Below, one piece after another: positions 7,407-17,174 of a stretch of DNA of 60,071 bases; positions within the stretch are counted from its first letter, which is position 1; every line of letters starts with the position of its first letter. Below the pieces are notes generated by a model. The model was given only the letters and a program-made list of their open reading frames with translations. It was not told the origin of the DNA and did not search any database. The DNA is from Lachnospiraceae bacterium. Lineage in GTDB: Bacteria; Bacillota; Clostridia; Lachnospirales; Lachnospiraceae. The DNA is taken from NCBI GenBank assembly GCA_024682375.1, contig JAIKZI010000024.1, forward strand, positions 1-60,071, in the 5' to 3' direction. A program made the position numbers and the translations under genes.

Positions 7407-9473
7407 TTAAAGCTTAAACTTACCAACAATATCTGAAAGTTTTGTCGCAACTGTTTCCTGGTTTAGAGCCATTGTAGAAACTTCGTTTACTGTTGATGAA
7501 ACATTATTTACAGTCTCTGTAACTTCGGATGATGATGTTGCAGTATCCTGTGCAGATTCTGCAATAGACTGTACGGCTTCGTTTACTTCATCCATTGTAC
7601 GGTTGATTGAATTAACCATCTCTGTAATCTGAGCAAATAAATTCTCAAACATCTGAGCGTCGTCACCATACTGCTGACCGATTCCTACGAACTTGTCATA
7701 GTCAGGAGTAACTGTTTCCTGTAAGAAGTTAAGAAGGTCTGATGCATTTGTGTTTAGTGAAGCAAAAGCTTCCTGAACTCCGGAGATAGTTTCATTAATC
7801 TTATCAACTGTTCCGGCAGTCTCTGTTGCAAGCTTACTGATTTCAGAAGCAACAACTGCGAAACCTCTTCCCTGTTCACCAGCTCTGGCAGCTTCGATAG
7901 AAGCGTTTAGAGATAGAAGAGTAATCTGATCTGCAATCTCTGAAATATAGTTTGCAAGATCTCCGATTTCGTTAACAACTTCAGCTTTCTTTCTAGCAAC
8001 CTTAAATTCTTCGCCTCTGGTTTCAACGATAGTGATTGCATTGTCATATGCCTGCTTGCTTGAAGATTCAATCTCTTCAGCTCTGTTTTTGATTTCAGTA
8101 ATCTGACCAACAGTATTCTGAACTTCATCGTTTAGAACATTGATAGAATCACTTACTTCAGCTACAGAAGCACTTACCTCTTCAGTAGCAGCACCAGTAT
8201 TTGTCATAGCATCGTTTACCTGAAGCATATTGGACTGGATGCTATCAAATCTTGAGCTAAGTTCAGTTGCAACTCGGCTCATGTTTTCACTTGTGTCGCT
8301 GACTTCGCTTGAACCTTCGGAGATTCTAGAAATCACATCACGGTTGTTTTCATACATTTCATTTAAGGAACCGCTCATCTGACCGATTTCATCTTTTCTC
8401 TTTGCGGAAATCTTCTGAGTTGTAAAGTCTCCACTTGCAAGGCTATTTGCAAATTCCTTAACTGATTTAATAGACTTAGTAATACTTGCAACAATAAGTA
8501 TTAGAACGAAGACACAGATAAGTGTTGCAACTATAGCTACGAAAGTCATAAGACCAATCAGACGTATTACTGGAGCATTTAATTCACTCTGTGGCATCTG
8601 AATCATAAGTTTCCAACCAACCTCTGGCATTGTTGAATAGTAGAGATTGTATTTTTCACCATCTATATCAAATGAAGTTGTACCTTTTGAATTAGATAAA
8701 ACTTCTTTTGAAGCTGTTGCTAAGGATTTGTTTGAGTCATCGGCGATGTTTAAATTCTTCTCGGCTTTCTTTGAATCCTTGTCGTAGAGGTAAACACCTT
8801 TACCTGTAACGAGAAGGGCTCTTCCTTCATCACCAACTTTTATCGATTTGGTAATATCCGAAATATTAGCTAAAGTAATAGTAGTTGAAATACAACCAAT
8901 ATATTTATCATTAGCATAGATAGGAGAGTAGCAAGTGTCTAAAATGAGGCCTGATGTTTCATCATAATATGGTTCTGTGAAACCTGTCTCACCCTCTTTT
9001 AGTTCTTTAGCTAATTTATAGTATTCCTGGTTAAAATAGTCATAACTCTCATTGCTATACTCCATTGTAAGAGCAGCTTTTCCATTTTCCTTATACCAAT
9101 AAGGTCCAGCATACTTCTTTGAAGCGTCATAAACGTTTGGTTCGAACCAAATACCTGAGCCATAAAGCATATCTGACTTGTTTAGAATCTTCTTCATAGT
9201 TACATCGAACTGATCGAGAGTTGTTGTTGTATAAGCACCGGAAACAGCAGATGATAAACTAAGAGCAACCGTACGGACTTCTTCTAGATTCTTATCAATC
9301 TTGTTCAGATTGGAATTTAGTTCTGAAGTCATAGTATCCTGAATTTGCTCATTGATGATTTTTCTACTTGTTACAGCAGAAATAAGTGTTAGGACAAACA
9401 TCGCAATTACGATAAAAGGAATGATGGAACCTAACATTTTTAACATCAAACTTTGGCCGCGATTTTTCTTCAT
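7407..9473 (-). CDS. Methyl-accepting chemotaxis protein with extracellular Cache sensor
   Basis: 688 residues with the layout TM (about 13-33), periplasm-side Cache-type sensor (about 35-290), second TM (about 300-325), HAMP (about 330-385) and a long cytoplasmic coiled-coil signalling domain. The CheA/CheW-contacting tip is clear: [20 protein letters not shown]. The sensor contains [19 protein letters not shown] and PYYDETSG, typical of double-Cache receptors that bind small metabolites; the ligand is not predictable here. It has no C-terminal CheR pentapeptide; it ends [11 protein letters not shown]. It is the downstream of two tandem paralogues of exactly equal length. A terminator at 9614-9640 separates them, so each probably has its own promoter. 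Confidence 0.94.
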   Translation of the reverse strand: MKKNRGQSLMLKMLGSIIPFIVIAMFVLTLISAVTSRKIINEQIQDTMTSELNSNLNKIDKNLEEVRTVALSLSSAVSGAYTTTTLDQFDVTMKKILNKSDMLYGSGIWFEPNVYDASKKYAGPYWYKENGKAALTMEYSNESYDYFNQEYYKLAKELKEGETGFTEPYYDETSGLILDTCYSPIYANDKYIGCISTTITLANISDITKSIKVGDEGRALLVTGKGVYLYDKDSKKAEKNLNIADDSNKSLATASKEVLSNSKGTTSFDIDGEKYNLYYSTMPEVGWKLMIQMPQSELNAPVIRLIGLMTFVAIVATLICVFVLILIVASITKSIKSVKEFANSLASGDFTTQKISAKRKDEIGQMSGSLNEMYENNRDVISRISEGSSEVSDTSENMSRVATELSSRFDSIQSNMLQVNDAMTNTGAATEEVSASVAEVSDSINVLNDEVQNTVGQITEIKNRAEEIESSSKQAYDNAITIVETRGEEFKVARKKAEVVNEIGDLANYISEIADQITLLSLNASIEAARAGEQGRGFAVVASEISKLATETAGTVDKINETISGVQEAFASLNTNASDLLNFLQETVTPDYDKFVGIGQQYGDDAQMFENLFAQITEMVNSINRTMDEVNEAVQSIAESAQDTATSSSEVTETVNNVSSTVNEVSTMALNQETVATKLSDIVGKFKL

Positions 9474-9613
9474 GATAGTCTCCTTTACAATAATCTAACC
9501 CATAAACCCTTAGATATATAAATTATATTCTAGCAATGATTAGATTACTAGGTGAGTACCTGATGAATTAATAGAAAATTAAGAATATATATAATTATTG
9601 ATAGAAAATAAAG

Positions 9614-9640
9614 GAGCTAGCCATTTACTGGCTAGCTCCC
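9614..9640 (-). terminator. Terminator of the upstream chemoreceptor
   Basis: GGAGCTAGCCA and TGGCTAGCTCC form an 11 bp perfect stem with a 5 nt loop. On the minus strand it is followed by TTTATTTTC. Confidence 0.75.
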
Positions 9641-9669
9641 TATATCTTTTGAAGTAACAGGAGAATAAA

Positions 9670-11736
9670 TTATAATTTGAATTTTCCAACGATGTCAGAA
9701 AGATTTGTAGCAACATCTTCCTGGTTCTTTGCCATTGTTGAAACTTCATTAACAGTAGAAGATACATTATTAACTGTATCAGTAACTTCTGATGATGAAG
9801 TAGCTGTATCCTGAGCAGATTCTGCGATAGACTGAACAGCGTAGTTTACTTCGTCCATAGTTCTATTGATTGAAGTTACCATTTCAGTAATAGAGTCGAA
9901 TAGACTTCCGAACATCTGAGCATCTTCGCCGTACTGTTTTCCTACACCTACGAATTTATCGTAATCAGGAGTAACTGTTTCCTGAAGGAAATCGAGAAGC
10001 TCCTCGGCACTTGAATTCAATGAAGCAAATGCTTCCTGAACGCCTGCGATAGTATCGTTAATCTTATCAACAGTTCCAGCGGTTTCTGTTGCAAGTTTAC
10101 TGATTTCAGTAGCAACAACAGCGAAGCCTCTTCCTTGTTCGCCAGCTCTGGCAGCTTCGATTGAAGCATTTAGAGATAGAAGAGTGATCTGATCGGCAAT
10201 CTCTGAAATATAGTTTGCAAGATCACCAATCTCGTTTACAACTTCAGCTTTCTTTCTGGCAACCTTGAAATCCTGTCCTCTTGTTTCTACGATTGCTGTG
10301 GCATTTTCATAAGCCTGTTTACTTGTCTCTTCAATCTCTTCAGCTCTGGTTTTGATATCTTTAATCTGGCCAACGGTACTCTGAACTCTTTCATTTAGGC
10401 TATTAACTGAATCGCTGACTTCTGCGACAGAAGCGCTTACCTCCTCAGTAGCAGCACCTGTGTTTGTCATAGCATCGTTTACCTGAATCATATTAGACTG
10501 GATACTCTCGAAACGTGTGCTAAGCTCATTTGCAACACGAGTCATATTATCACTTGTTTCATTAACCTTTGTGGAGCCTTCAGAAATCTTTGAAATAACA
10601 TCACGGTTGCTTTCATACATTTCATTTAGAGAACCACTCATCTGACCGATTTCATCATTTCTCTTGGAAAAAAGTTTGCTAGTTGTGAAGTCTCCATCAG
10701 CGAGGTGCATAGCAAATTCTTTTACAGATGAGATTGATTTTGCAATTCCATTTACAAGTAGTAAAACTACAACAATGCAAAGTAGAAGAGCAATTATGGC
10801 GATTGTAACCATGATTGTGATTAGCTTATGTACAGGCTGGTTCAATTCACTCTGTGGCATCTGAATCATCAGCTTCCAATCAACACCTGGAACTGTTGAA
10901 TAGTAGAGATTGTATGTTTCCTTGTTGCTTTCGTATGTAGTAGTACCTTTTTTGTTTGCAATGATATCTTTAGCTGCAGTTGCAAGTGTTTTGTTTGAAT
11001 CTGCAGTAATCTTAGTACCATTTTCTACTTTCTTAGAATCCTTTGTGTAGAGGTAAACACCTGATGAAGTTGTAAGCATTGCAGTACCGTTTTCTCCTAC
11101 TTTAATAGAAGATACGATATCATGTACTGTTCCAAGAATGATATCTGCAGTTACACATCCGAGGTATTTATCATCCTTATAAATAGGAGCTACACATGTA
11201 GACATGATAGTACCTGATGTAGCATCGTAGTAAGGATCGGTGATTTTTGCTTCACCTGCATTTAAATTTTTTGAAATTGTGTAGTATTCCTGGTTGAAAT
11301 AATCATATTCTTCATTGCTGTACTCATATGTTTCAGTGATTTTGTCACCATCTTTGTACCAATATGGTCCCATATATTTCTGTGCAGGATCATATACATT
11401 TGGCTCAAACCAGATTCCGCAACCATTTAGAATGTTTGAGTTTTTGACTGTTTCGGAAAAAACATTTTTAAACTCATCCATAGATGTTGTCGTGTAAGTG
11501 CCGGAAACTGTATTTGAAAGGTTCCTTGCAGTCTGTCTAACAACATCGAGGTTTGCGTTGATTTCATTCATGTTTGCGTTTAGTTCTGCCTGCATCGTAT
11601 CCTGAATCTGTTTATTTATGATGTCACGGCTGGTAGCAGCAGAAACAATTGTAAGAAACAGCATAGCGATGATGATGAATGGTAGAATTGAACCAAGCAT
11701 CTTAAAACGTAGACTTCCACCTTTGGATTTCTTCAT
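9670..11736 (-). CDS. Methyl-accepting chemotaxis protein, paralogue of the neighbouring receptor
   Basis: Also 688 residues, with the same TM-Cache-TM-HAMP-signalling layout and the same [11 protein letters not shown]-like end ([10 protein letters not shown]). The cytoplasmic halves of the two proteins are nearly identical by eye, for example around the tip [20 protein letters not shown]. The sensor halves differ much more, e.g. [20 protein letters not shown] here. This is the usual mark of tandem duplication followed by ligand divergence, with the signalling half under constraint or gene conversion. A good AGGAGG site precedes the start on the minus strand. No che genes are visible nearby, so it must plug into a chemotaxis array encoded elsewhere. 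Confidence 0.94.
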   Translation of the reverse strand: MKKSKGGSLRFKMLGSILPFIIIAMLFLTIVSAATSRDIINKQIQDTMQAELNANMNEINANLDVVRQTARNLSNTVSGTYTTTSMDEFKNVFSETVKNSNILNGCGIWFEPNVYDPAQKYMGPYWYKDGDKITETYEYSNEEYDYFNQEYYTISKNLNAGEAKITDPYYDATSGTIMSTCVAPIYKDDKYLGCVTADIILGTVHDIVSSIKVGENGTAMLTTSSGVYLYTKDSKKVENGTKITADSNKTLATAAKDIIANKKGTTTYESNKETYNLYYSTVPGVDWKLMIQMPQSELNQPVHKLITIMVTIAIIALLLCIVVVLLLVNGIAKSISSVKEFAMHLADGDFTTSKLFSKRNDEIGQMSGSLNEMYESNRDVISKISEGSTKVNETSDNMTRVANELSTRFESIQSNMIQVNDAMTNTGAATEEVSASVAEVSDSVNSLNERVQSTVGQIKDIKTRAEEIEETSKQAYENATAIVETRGQDFKVARKKAEVVNEIGDLANYISEIADQITLLSLNASIEAARAGEQGRGFAVVATEISKLATETAGTVDKINDTIAGVQEAFASLNSSAEELLDFLQETVTPDYDKFVGVGKQYGEDAQMFGSLFDSITEMVTSINRTMDEVNYAVQSIAESAQDTATSSSEVTDTVNNVSSTVNEVSTMAKNQEDVATNLSDIVGKFKL

Positions 11737-11920
11737 AATTTAACCTCCTGATAATTAATTTAATCCATATTATAATTATCTAGTAATTGTCGGAAAATTC
11801 AATTGTTTCACAGCTTTTTAATAGAAAGTTTAGAAACATATTTAGAAGGATTTTTAGCTCATTTTTTCCAGGAAAAGATTAGAAGTTTTAAATTGAAATA
11901 TCTATGCTATAATATCTGAC

Positions 11921-12511
11921 ATGAATAAGATAATTTTAGATTTTGAATATTGTGAAGTCTTGGAGACTTATATTAAGGAACGCAGAATCTGTAAGAAGGA
12001 ACTCATACAGATTGGTGCGGTTATGCTTGATGAATATAATGAAGAGATTGATTGCTTCAACGAATATATTAAACCTAAATATTCAAAGGTATCTGAGTAT
12101 ATTGAGGAATTGACACATATTTCAAATGAGATGCTCGAGGATAAGAGATCTTTTGAAGATGTTATGGATGATTTTCTTGCCTGGTGTGGAGAGGATTTTG
12201 TAATCTATTCCTGGAGTAAGTGCGATATCGGTGTTTTAAGAAAGGAAATTGCACTTAAGAAGTATCATCATATCAATCTTAAATATATGCTAAAGCATTG
12301 GTTGGATTTACAGGCTGATGTGGACAGAACTCTCAAGTCGGATTCTTGTTTGGCACTTGATTATGTTTTGGAGGGACTCGGTCTTGAATTCGAGGGAACT
12401 CAGCATTCAGCAATAGACGATGCCAGAAATACTGCATATGTATATCAGGCATATCAGAATAAAAGAAAATTTAAAAGATTGATGTTTAGAAAAATGGAAG
12501 AGGATAAATAG
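11921..12511 (+). CDS. DEDDh-family 3'-5' exonuclease (DnaQ-like)
   Basis: 196 residues forming a single exonuclease domain. The three Exo motifs are visible: LDFEYCE (acidic D and E of Exo I), WSKCDIGVLRKE (Exo II Asp) and HSAIDDARNTAYVY (Exo III with His and Asp). This is the DEDDh arrangement of DNA polymerase III epsilon and of small free-standing exonucleases such as the KapD/Snipper type. It would remove nucleotides from 3' ends of DNA or RNA; the substrate is not visible. It is a single gene with a terminator 37 bases downstream. There is no BRCT or GIY-YIG domain. Confidence 0.85.
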   Translation: MNKIILDFEYCEVLETYIKERRICKKELIQIGAVMLDEYNEEIDCFNEYIKPKYSKVSEYIEELTHISNEMLEDKRSFEDVMDDFLAWCGEDFVIYSWSKCDIGVLRKEIALKKYHHINLKYMLKHWLDLQADVDRTLKSDSCLALDYVLEGLGLEFEGTQHSAIDDARNTAYVYQAYQNKRKFKRLMFRKMEEDK

Positions 12512-12547
12512 AAATTGTCTCTTTCATATCAATCTCGGTTTCCAACG

Positions 12548-12577
12548 AAAAGCCCTAAATTTGGGGCTTTTTTTCTT
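12548..12577 (+). terminator. Terminator after the exonuclease gene
   Basis: AAAAGCCC and GGGCTTTT pair around TAAATTTG, followed by a T-run. Confidence 0.8.
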
Positions 12578-12595
12578 GCCTAAAATTATAAAAAG

Positions 12596-12629
12596 TTTCA
12601 TAATATGAAATATAATTTCAAAATGAAAT
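12596..12629 (+). promoter_or_regulatory. Two tandem TTTCA/TGAAA palindromes: candidate operators of the MurNAc operon
   Basis: TTTCATAATATGAAA (12596-12610) and ATTTCAAAATGAAAT (12615-12629) are perfect inverted repeats with 3-base centres, 19 bp apart centre to centre. A TATAAT-like -10 (12611-12616) lies between them. RpiR/MurR-family regulators are known to bind palindromes built from TGAA/TTCA arms, and the next gene encodes such a regulator. A further single TTTCA half-site follows at about 12650. Confidence 0.65.
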
Positions 12630-12674
12630 CTTATTATTGAATTAAAAGTTTCAAAGGGTAATATGGAGGTAGAG

Positions 12675-13520
12675 ATGGATAAAGAATTGTTCGTAAAGCT
12701 GGAAAATTACATGGGCTATGCGAGCCCGGCTGAAAAAGATTTTATCCAGAAATTACAAAAGAATCCTGAAAAATTTGTGGGAAAGAATTTGAAAGAAATT
12801 TCGGATATGACTTTTGCTTCTCAGGCTACGGTGTATAGGCTGTGCAGAAAGTTGGGATTCGGTGGATTTAAAGAGTTTCAGCAGGCTTTGATTTTTGAAA
12901 TCGCAATCATGCATGAGAGTGCAAAGGCATCGATGAAGGATATTCTTCCGGGGCTTTCGACGGAAGAGATTATTAGACAGGTTACGATGAAAAATCTCGA
13001 TTCTTTGGAGATGTCTAGGAAACTTGTAAATGGTGAAGACATCGATAAATGCATAGAACTAATAGATAATGCAAAGAATATAAATTTATTTGGAGTTGGT
13101 TCATCTCTTTTAGTTGCAAGAGACTTCTATTTGAAATTGATTCGTGTAGGAAAGCTTTGCAATATTTGTGATGATTTACATGCACAGATCCTTTACGCAA
13201 AGACGATGACACCTGATGATATTGCAATTGTAGTAAGTTATTCGGGTTTGACAGAAGAGATGATTGAGTGCGCAAAGACTGCAAAAGAAAATGGAGCCAA
13301 GGTAATTGCGATTACCAGATCATCCGGCTCTAGACTAGGTAAGCATGCGGATGTGGTTTTAGGTGTGGCCGCTACAGAACTTACAGTTCGAAGTGGTGCG
13401 ATGTCATCTAGAATTTCACAATTAAATATGGTAGATATCCTCTACGTGACCTATATAGACAAGCACTATGAGGAACTGCATGATAGCTTCGCTAAGACGC
13501 AGATTTCGAAGGTGGAATAA
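12675..13520 (+). CDS. murR: RpiR/MurR-family transcriptional regulator
   Basis: 281 residues. Residues 1-80 form an RpiR-type helix-turn-helix, with ISDMTFASQATVYRLCRKLG as the recognition unit. Residues 110-270 form a SIS sugar-phosphate binding domain, with GVGSSLLVARDF and VVSYSGLTEEMIECAK. Such proteins sense sugar phosphates; in this operon the signal is most likely MurNAc 6-phosphate. I chose ATG 12675 because GGAGG lies at 12665-12669, while an ATG at 12663 overlaps that site. It heads the murQ-PTS-mupG operon and has two TTTCA/TGAAA operators upstream, so autoregulation is likely. The murR name rests on context. Confidence 0.85.
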   Translation: MDKELFVKLENYMGYASPAEKDFIQKLQKNPEKFVGKNLKEISDMTFASQATVYRLCRKLGFGGFKEFQQALIFEIAIMHESAKASMKDILPGLSTEEIIRQVTMKNLDSLEMSRKLVNGEDIDKCIELIDNAKNINLFGVGSSLLVARDFYLKLIRVGKLCNICDDLHAQILYAKTMTPDDIAIVVSYSGLTEEMIECAKTAKENGAKVIAITRSSGSRLGKHADVVLGVAATELTVRSGAMSSRISQLNMVDILYVTYIDKHYEELHDSFAKTQISKVE

Positions 13521-13524
13521 TTTT

Positions 13525-13566
13525 TTCCCTCAAAAATCATGTCTGGGTGAGGACTAAGTGAGGGAA
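13525..13566 (+). other. Intergenic hairpin between regulator and murQ
   Basis: TTCCCTCA (13525-13532) is complementary to TGAGGGAA (13559-13566), just before the murQ ribosome site GGAGGAAAGG. The loop is 26 nt. It could affect mRNA stability or translation of murQ; there is no T-run, so it is not a terminator. Confidence 0.4.
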
Positions 13567-13580
13567 GGAGGAAAGGAAAG

Positions 13581-14474
13581 ATGATAGATCTTTCAAAATT
13601 AGCAACAGAGCAGAGAAATCCGGATACTTTTAATCTGGATGAGATGAGTCCTCTTGAAATCGCTACAACGATGAATTCGGAGGATTTGAATGTTGTTAAG
13701 GCTGTGAAAGAGGTTTTGCCGGAAGTAGCAAAGGCTATTGAGATGGCGACTTCTTGTCTTAAGAAGGGCGGCAGGATTATCTATGTCGGCGCCGGAACGA
13801 GCGGAAGACTCGGAGTCTTGGATGCGGCAGAATGTCCACCTACTTTCGGAGTTTCAGACAAGATGGTCGTCGGACTTATAGCAGGCGGGGAAAAAGCATT
13901 CCTGAAAGCTATCGAAGGTGCAGAGGATAGCGATACTCTTTGTGAGAAGGAACTAAAAGATTTAGGACTTTCTGATAAGGATATTGTAATCGGACTTGCA
14001 GCAAGCGGAAGAACACCATATGTAATCTATGGACTTCGGTTTGCGAGAAAGCTCGGTGCAAAGACGGTTGCAATCAGCTGTAATAAAAATTCTGAAATTT
14101 CAAAAGAGGCTGAAGTTGCTATCGAACCTGTAGTTGGGCCTGAGGTTTTGACTGGTTCTACAAGATTAAAATCAGGAACTGCTCAGAAGATGATTTTAAA
14201 TATGATTTCTACGGGCAGCATGATTGGAATTGGAAAAGTCTATAAGAATCTGATGGTCGATGTACAGCAGACAAATGAAAAACTTATCGTTCGAGCACAG
14301 AATATCTGCATGGAAGCTACAGGTTGCACAAGAGAAGAGGCAAAGAAGGCTCTTGAAGGTGCAAAAGGCTCTGTAAAGACAGCAATCGTTATGATTTTAA
14401 AGAATTGCGATTGTGAAAGTGCAAGGGAAAGTTTGGAGAAGTCTCAAGGTGTGGTTAGAGAAGCTTTGAGATAG
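13581..14474 (+). CDS. murQ: N-acetylmuramic acid 6-phosphate etherase
   Basis: 297 residues, the normal family length. MurQ removes the lactyl ether from MurNAc 6-P to give GlcNAc 6-P and D-lactate in the cytosol, a key step in cell-wall recycling. The SIS fold is visible with [20 protein letters not shown] and GLIAGGEKA, and the second half has [16 protein letters not shown] and the [12 protein letters not shown] motif. It is followed by the PTS EIIBC and MupG genes, which deliver and prepare its substrate. A strong GGAGGAAAGG ribosome site precedes the ATG. Confidence 0.97.
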   Translation: MIDLSKLATEQRNPDTFNLDEMSPLEIATTMNSEDLNVVKAVKEVLPEVAKAIEMATSCLKKGGRIIYVGAGTSGRLGVLDAAECPPTFGVSDKMVVGLIAGGEKAFLKAIEGAEDSDTLCEKELKDLGLSDKDIVIGLAASGRTPYVIYGLRFARKLGAKTVAISCNKNSEISKEAEVAIEPVVGPEVLTGSTRLKSGTAQKMILNMISTGSMIGIGKVYKNLMVDVQQTNEKLIVRAQNICMEATGCTREEAKKALEGAKGSVKTAIVMILKNCDCESARESLEKSQGVVREALR

Positions 14475-14545
14475 GAAAAGGTTATTTAATATTTAATATT
14501 AAATATAGATTTTTTAAGAGGTTTATTTAAAAAGGAGGGTTCATT

Positions 14546-15976
14546 ATGAATTGGGAGGAAATAAGCAAGGAATTGCTAAGCCTTCTCGGCGGTAAAGAAA
14601 ACGTCAAATCAAATATGGCATGTATGACAAGACTTAGAGTATCGGTAAAAGATATGTCAAAAGTTGATGTTGATGCCATCAAAGAGGTCGAAGGTGTTAT
14701 GGGAGTCGTAACATCTGATACAATTCAGATTGTATTCGGACCTGGAAAAGTAAACAAAGTATTGGATGCTTTTTCAAAGCTAACAGGACTTCGAGGCGAA
14801 GTAACAGATGAAGATGTAGATGATGTAGCAAGAGAGAACAAGGCTGCACAGAAAGCTAAGTACGACAAGCCTGTACAGAATTTCCTTAAGAGAATTGCTA
14901 ATATCTTCGTTCCACTTCTTCCTGGTATCATCGCAGCAGGACTTATCAATGGTCTTATCAATGTAATCAATGTATCATCAGGTGGTGCACTTTCTGGTGT
15001 TTGGTGGTATGAATGTATCCATACAATGGGTTGGGCTTTATTTGCTTATCTTCCTATTTTTGCCGGATACAATGCAGCTAGAGAATTTGGTGGTTCACCA
15101 ATCCTCGGTGGTATCGCAGGTGCTATGTGTATTGCAAACGCAGCTATGCCACTTCTTGCAGGATACGGAGAAAAGGCTGTACAGATCAAACTTCCTATGA
15201 CTGGCGCTGTTTATAATCCAGCAGGTGGCGGACTTATCGCAGCTTTGATTGCTGGTGTATTCTTCGCATTCCTTGAGAAGAAGATTAGAAAGGTTATGCC
15301 AAGCCTTATCGATACATTTATAAGCCCACTACTCGTACTTATCATCGGTAGTTTGGCAGTTGTAATTGTAATTCAGCCACTTGGTGCTGTACTTACAAAG
15401 GGAATCTATTCAGTTATGGATTTCGCATATGTAAAGATGGGATTCGTCGGAGGATATATCCTTTCAGCAGGATTCCTTCCACTGGTTGCTGTTGGTCTAC
15501 ATCAGGCACTTACACCTATCCATGCAATGCTAAATGATCCAGCTGGCCCAACAAACGGAATCAACTATCTGCTTCCAATCCTTATGATGGCTGGTGGTGG
15601 CCAGGTTGGTGCTGGTCTTGCTCTTTACATGAAGACAAAGAATAAGAAACTTAAGAGATTTATCCGTGATTCAATCCCTGTAGGTATCCTCGGTGTAGGT
15701 GAGCCACTTATGTATGCTGTTACACTTCCTCTTGGAAAAGCATTTATCACAGCTTGCCTCGGTGCAGGATTCGGTGGAGTTGTAGCTTCGCTTTGCCACG
15801 TAGGTACTGTATCACAGGGTGTTTCAGGACTCTTCGGTCTATTGATCGTAGAACCAGGACATCAGCTTCAGTATGTACTTGCTATGCTTTGTGCATATCT
15901 CGGAGGTTTCGTTCTCACATGGTTCTTCGGTGTAGACGAAAACAGAATCAATGATATTTATGGTGAAAACAAGTAA
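14546..15976 (+). CDS. murP: PTS EIIBC transporter, MurNAc/MurNAc-disaccharide type
   Basis: 476 residues. The N-terminal EIIB domain (1-80) has the phosphocysteine Cys26 in NMACMTRLRV. The EIIC domain (about 105-460) has ten hydrophobic segments including FLPLVAVGLHQALTPIHAML and GVGEPLMYAVTLPLG. No EIIA is fused, so a shared EIIA(Glc)-like protein from elsewhere must supply phosphate. The protein belongs to the glucose/sucrose superfamily, and the murQ and mupG neighbours make MurNAc or GlcNAc-MurNAc the likely cargo, imported as the 6-phosphate. Sucrose or trehalose specificity cannot be excluded from sequence alone. Confidence 0.88.
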   Translation: MNWEEISKELLSLLGGKENVKSNMACMTRLRVSVKDMSKVDVDAIKEVEGVMGVVTSDTIQIVFGPGKVNKVLDAFSKLTGLRGEVTDEDVDDVARENKAAQKAKYDKPVQNFLKRIANIFVPLLPGIIAAGLINGLINVINVSSGGALSGVWWYECIHTMGWALFAYLPIFAGYNAAREFGGSPILGGIAGAMCIANAAMPLLAGYGEKAVQIKLPMTGAVYNPAGGGLIAALIAGVFFAFLEKKIRKVMPSLIDTFISPLLVLIIGSLAVVIVIQPLGAVLTKGIYSVMDFAYVKMGFVGGYILSAGFLPLVAVGLHQALTPIHAMLNDPAGPTNGINYLLPILMMAGGGQVGAGLALYMKTKNKKLKRFIRDSIPVGILGVGEPLMYAVTLPLGKAFITACLGAGFGGVVASLCHVGTVSQGVSGLFGLLIVEPGHQLQYVLAMLCAYLGGFVLTWFFGVDENRINDIYGENK

Positions 15977-15992
15977 TTAAATGGGGTTTTAT

Positions 15993-17030
15993 ATGAAAAC
16001 TGGTGTTTCTATATATCTTTCATCTGGGATGGAATTCAATGAAAAAGTTTTAGAAAAGGCAAAAAAAGCAGGAGTAAAATATGGTTTTACTTCAATGCAT
16101 ATCCCAGAAGAAGATGGTGATGATTATAAAGATAGAGCTATTTGTTTATTACAAAAATGCCGTGAAGCAGATCTTTCACTTACAATAGATGTAGACCCTT
16201 CTACACCTGAAAAGCTGGGACTTAAGAGAATGGAAGATCTTCTCGATTTAGGTGTTAAATCACTTCGATTAGATTTCGGATTTTCTGATGAAGATGTAGT
16301 GAGACTTGCAAAAGAATTCAGATTGGTCTGGAACGCATCTACTGTTTCTTTTTCTGATGTAATCAGTTGGGAAAAAATGGGAGTAGATATAAGTGAATTT
16401 AAAGCTTGTCATAATTATTACCCAAAGAGATATACGGGATTATCTATTGAAAAAGTAGATAAAATCAATGAGAGACTTAAGTTGAATGGTTTTACAACTG
16501 AGGCTTTTGTACCTGGAAACACTAGTCTTCGTGGACCTCTTCATGAAGGGCTTCCTACAGTTGAGGAGCATAGAGACAGAGATGATGTGCTACTAAATAT
16601 GCTAGAACTTTATGATGCAAATACGGATATAGTTTATATTGGTGATTGCGATATAAAGGATTCGGATTGGGAGAGAGTAGCTGATCTTTCAAAAGGGTTT
16701 GTCAGATTAAAAGTGCAAAATCTGGATATAGCTGAATTGAAAGATAAGTTACAACACGATAGACCTGATTCAAGTGAATATGTCATTAGATCATGTGAAT
16801 CAAGATTGTGGGATATTTCATACGACTTAAAACAGAAGAATACAATTGATTGTGAAACAGGTTATATCTGTATCGCAAATGAAGGATATCTTCGTTATAA
16901 AGGCGAACTTGAAATATGCCGTAAGCCTAGAAAACGCGATGAGCGAGTGAACGTAATAGGTCATGTCGAAAAAGAAGACCTTAAGTACCTACCATATATC
17001 AAAGATGGTATGGGCTTCATGTTAATATAG
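15993..17030 (+). CDS. mupG: MupG-like 6-phospho-N-acetylmuramidase (DUF871)
   Basis: 345 residues, two domains: a TIM-barrel (about 1-230, beginning TGVSIYLSSGMEFNEKVLEKA) and a C-terminal cyclophilin-like domain. This is the DUF871/MupG family, whose studied member in Staphylococcus cleaves MurNAc 6-P-GlcNAc after PTS uptake. Products would be MurNAc 6-P for MurQ and free GlcNAc. It therefore stands in for NagZ, and it implies the PTS brings in a muropeptide-derived disaccharide. I prefer ATG 15993, with GGGG at 15983-15986 as ribosome site; ATG 15981 would overlap that site. It is the last gene of the operon, ahead of a terminator. Confidence 0.85.
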   Translation: MKTGVSIYLSSGMEFNEKVLEKAKKAGVKYGFTSMHIPEEDGDDYKDRAICLLQKCREADLSLTIDVDPSTPEKLGLKRMEDLLDLGVKSLRLDFGFSDEDVVRLAKEFRLVWNASTVSFSDVISWEKMGVDISEFKACHNYYPKRYTGLSIEKVDKINERLKLNGFTTEAFVPGNTSLRGPLHEGLPTVEEHRDRDDVLLNMLELYDANTDIVYIGDCDIKDSDWERVADLSKGFVRLKVQNLDIAELKDKLQHDRPDSSEYVIRSCESRLWDISYDLKQKNTIDCETGYICIANEGYLRYKGELEICRKPRKRDERVNVIGHVEKEDLKYLPYIKDGMGFMLI

Positions 17031-17053
17031 CATGAGAAAAAATCCTCTAATGT

Positions 17054-17082
17054 AGACCACCTCGTATGAGGTGGTCTTTTTT
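17054..17082 (+). terminator. Terminator of the MurNAc operon
   Basis: AGACCACCTC-GTAT-GAGGTGGTCT is a 10 bp perfect stem followed by T6. Confidence 0.93.
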
Positions 17083-17174
17083 ATCCCTAAATATATTGAA
17101 AAGTTCATATATAAACGATAAACTATCTCAGTATAGCTAAAAAGCTTAATACTAGTAATACAGGAGGAAAAAAG

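Noticed and set aside
9579-9767. Minus-strand 62-codon frame at the chemoreceptor 3' end
   Set aside because: It overlaps the receptor coding end in another frame and runs through the terminator. A shadow frame.
11737-11920. Flagellar sigma factor (SigD-type) promoter before the chemoreceptor
   Set aside because: On the minus strand a CCGACAAT resembles the -10, but no TAAA -35 lies at the right 14-16 base distance.
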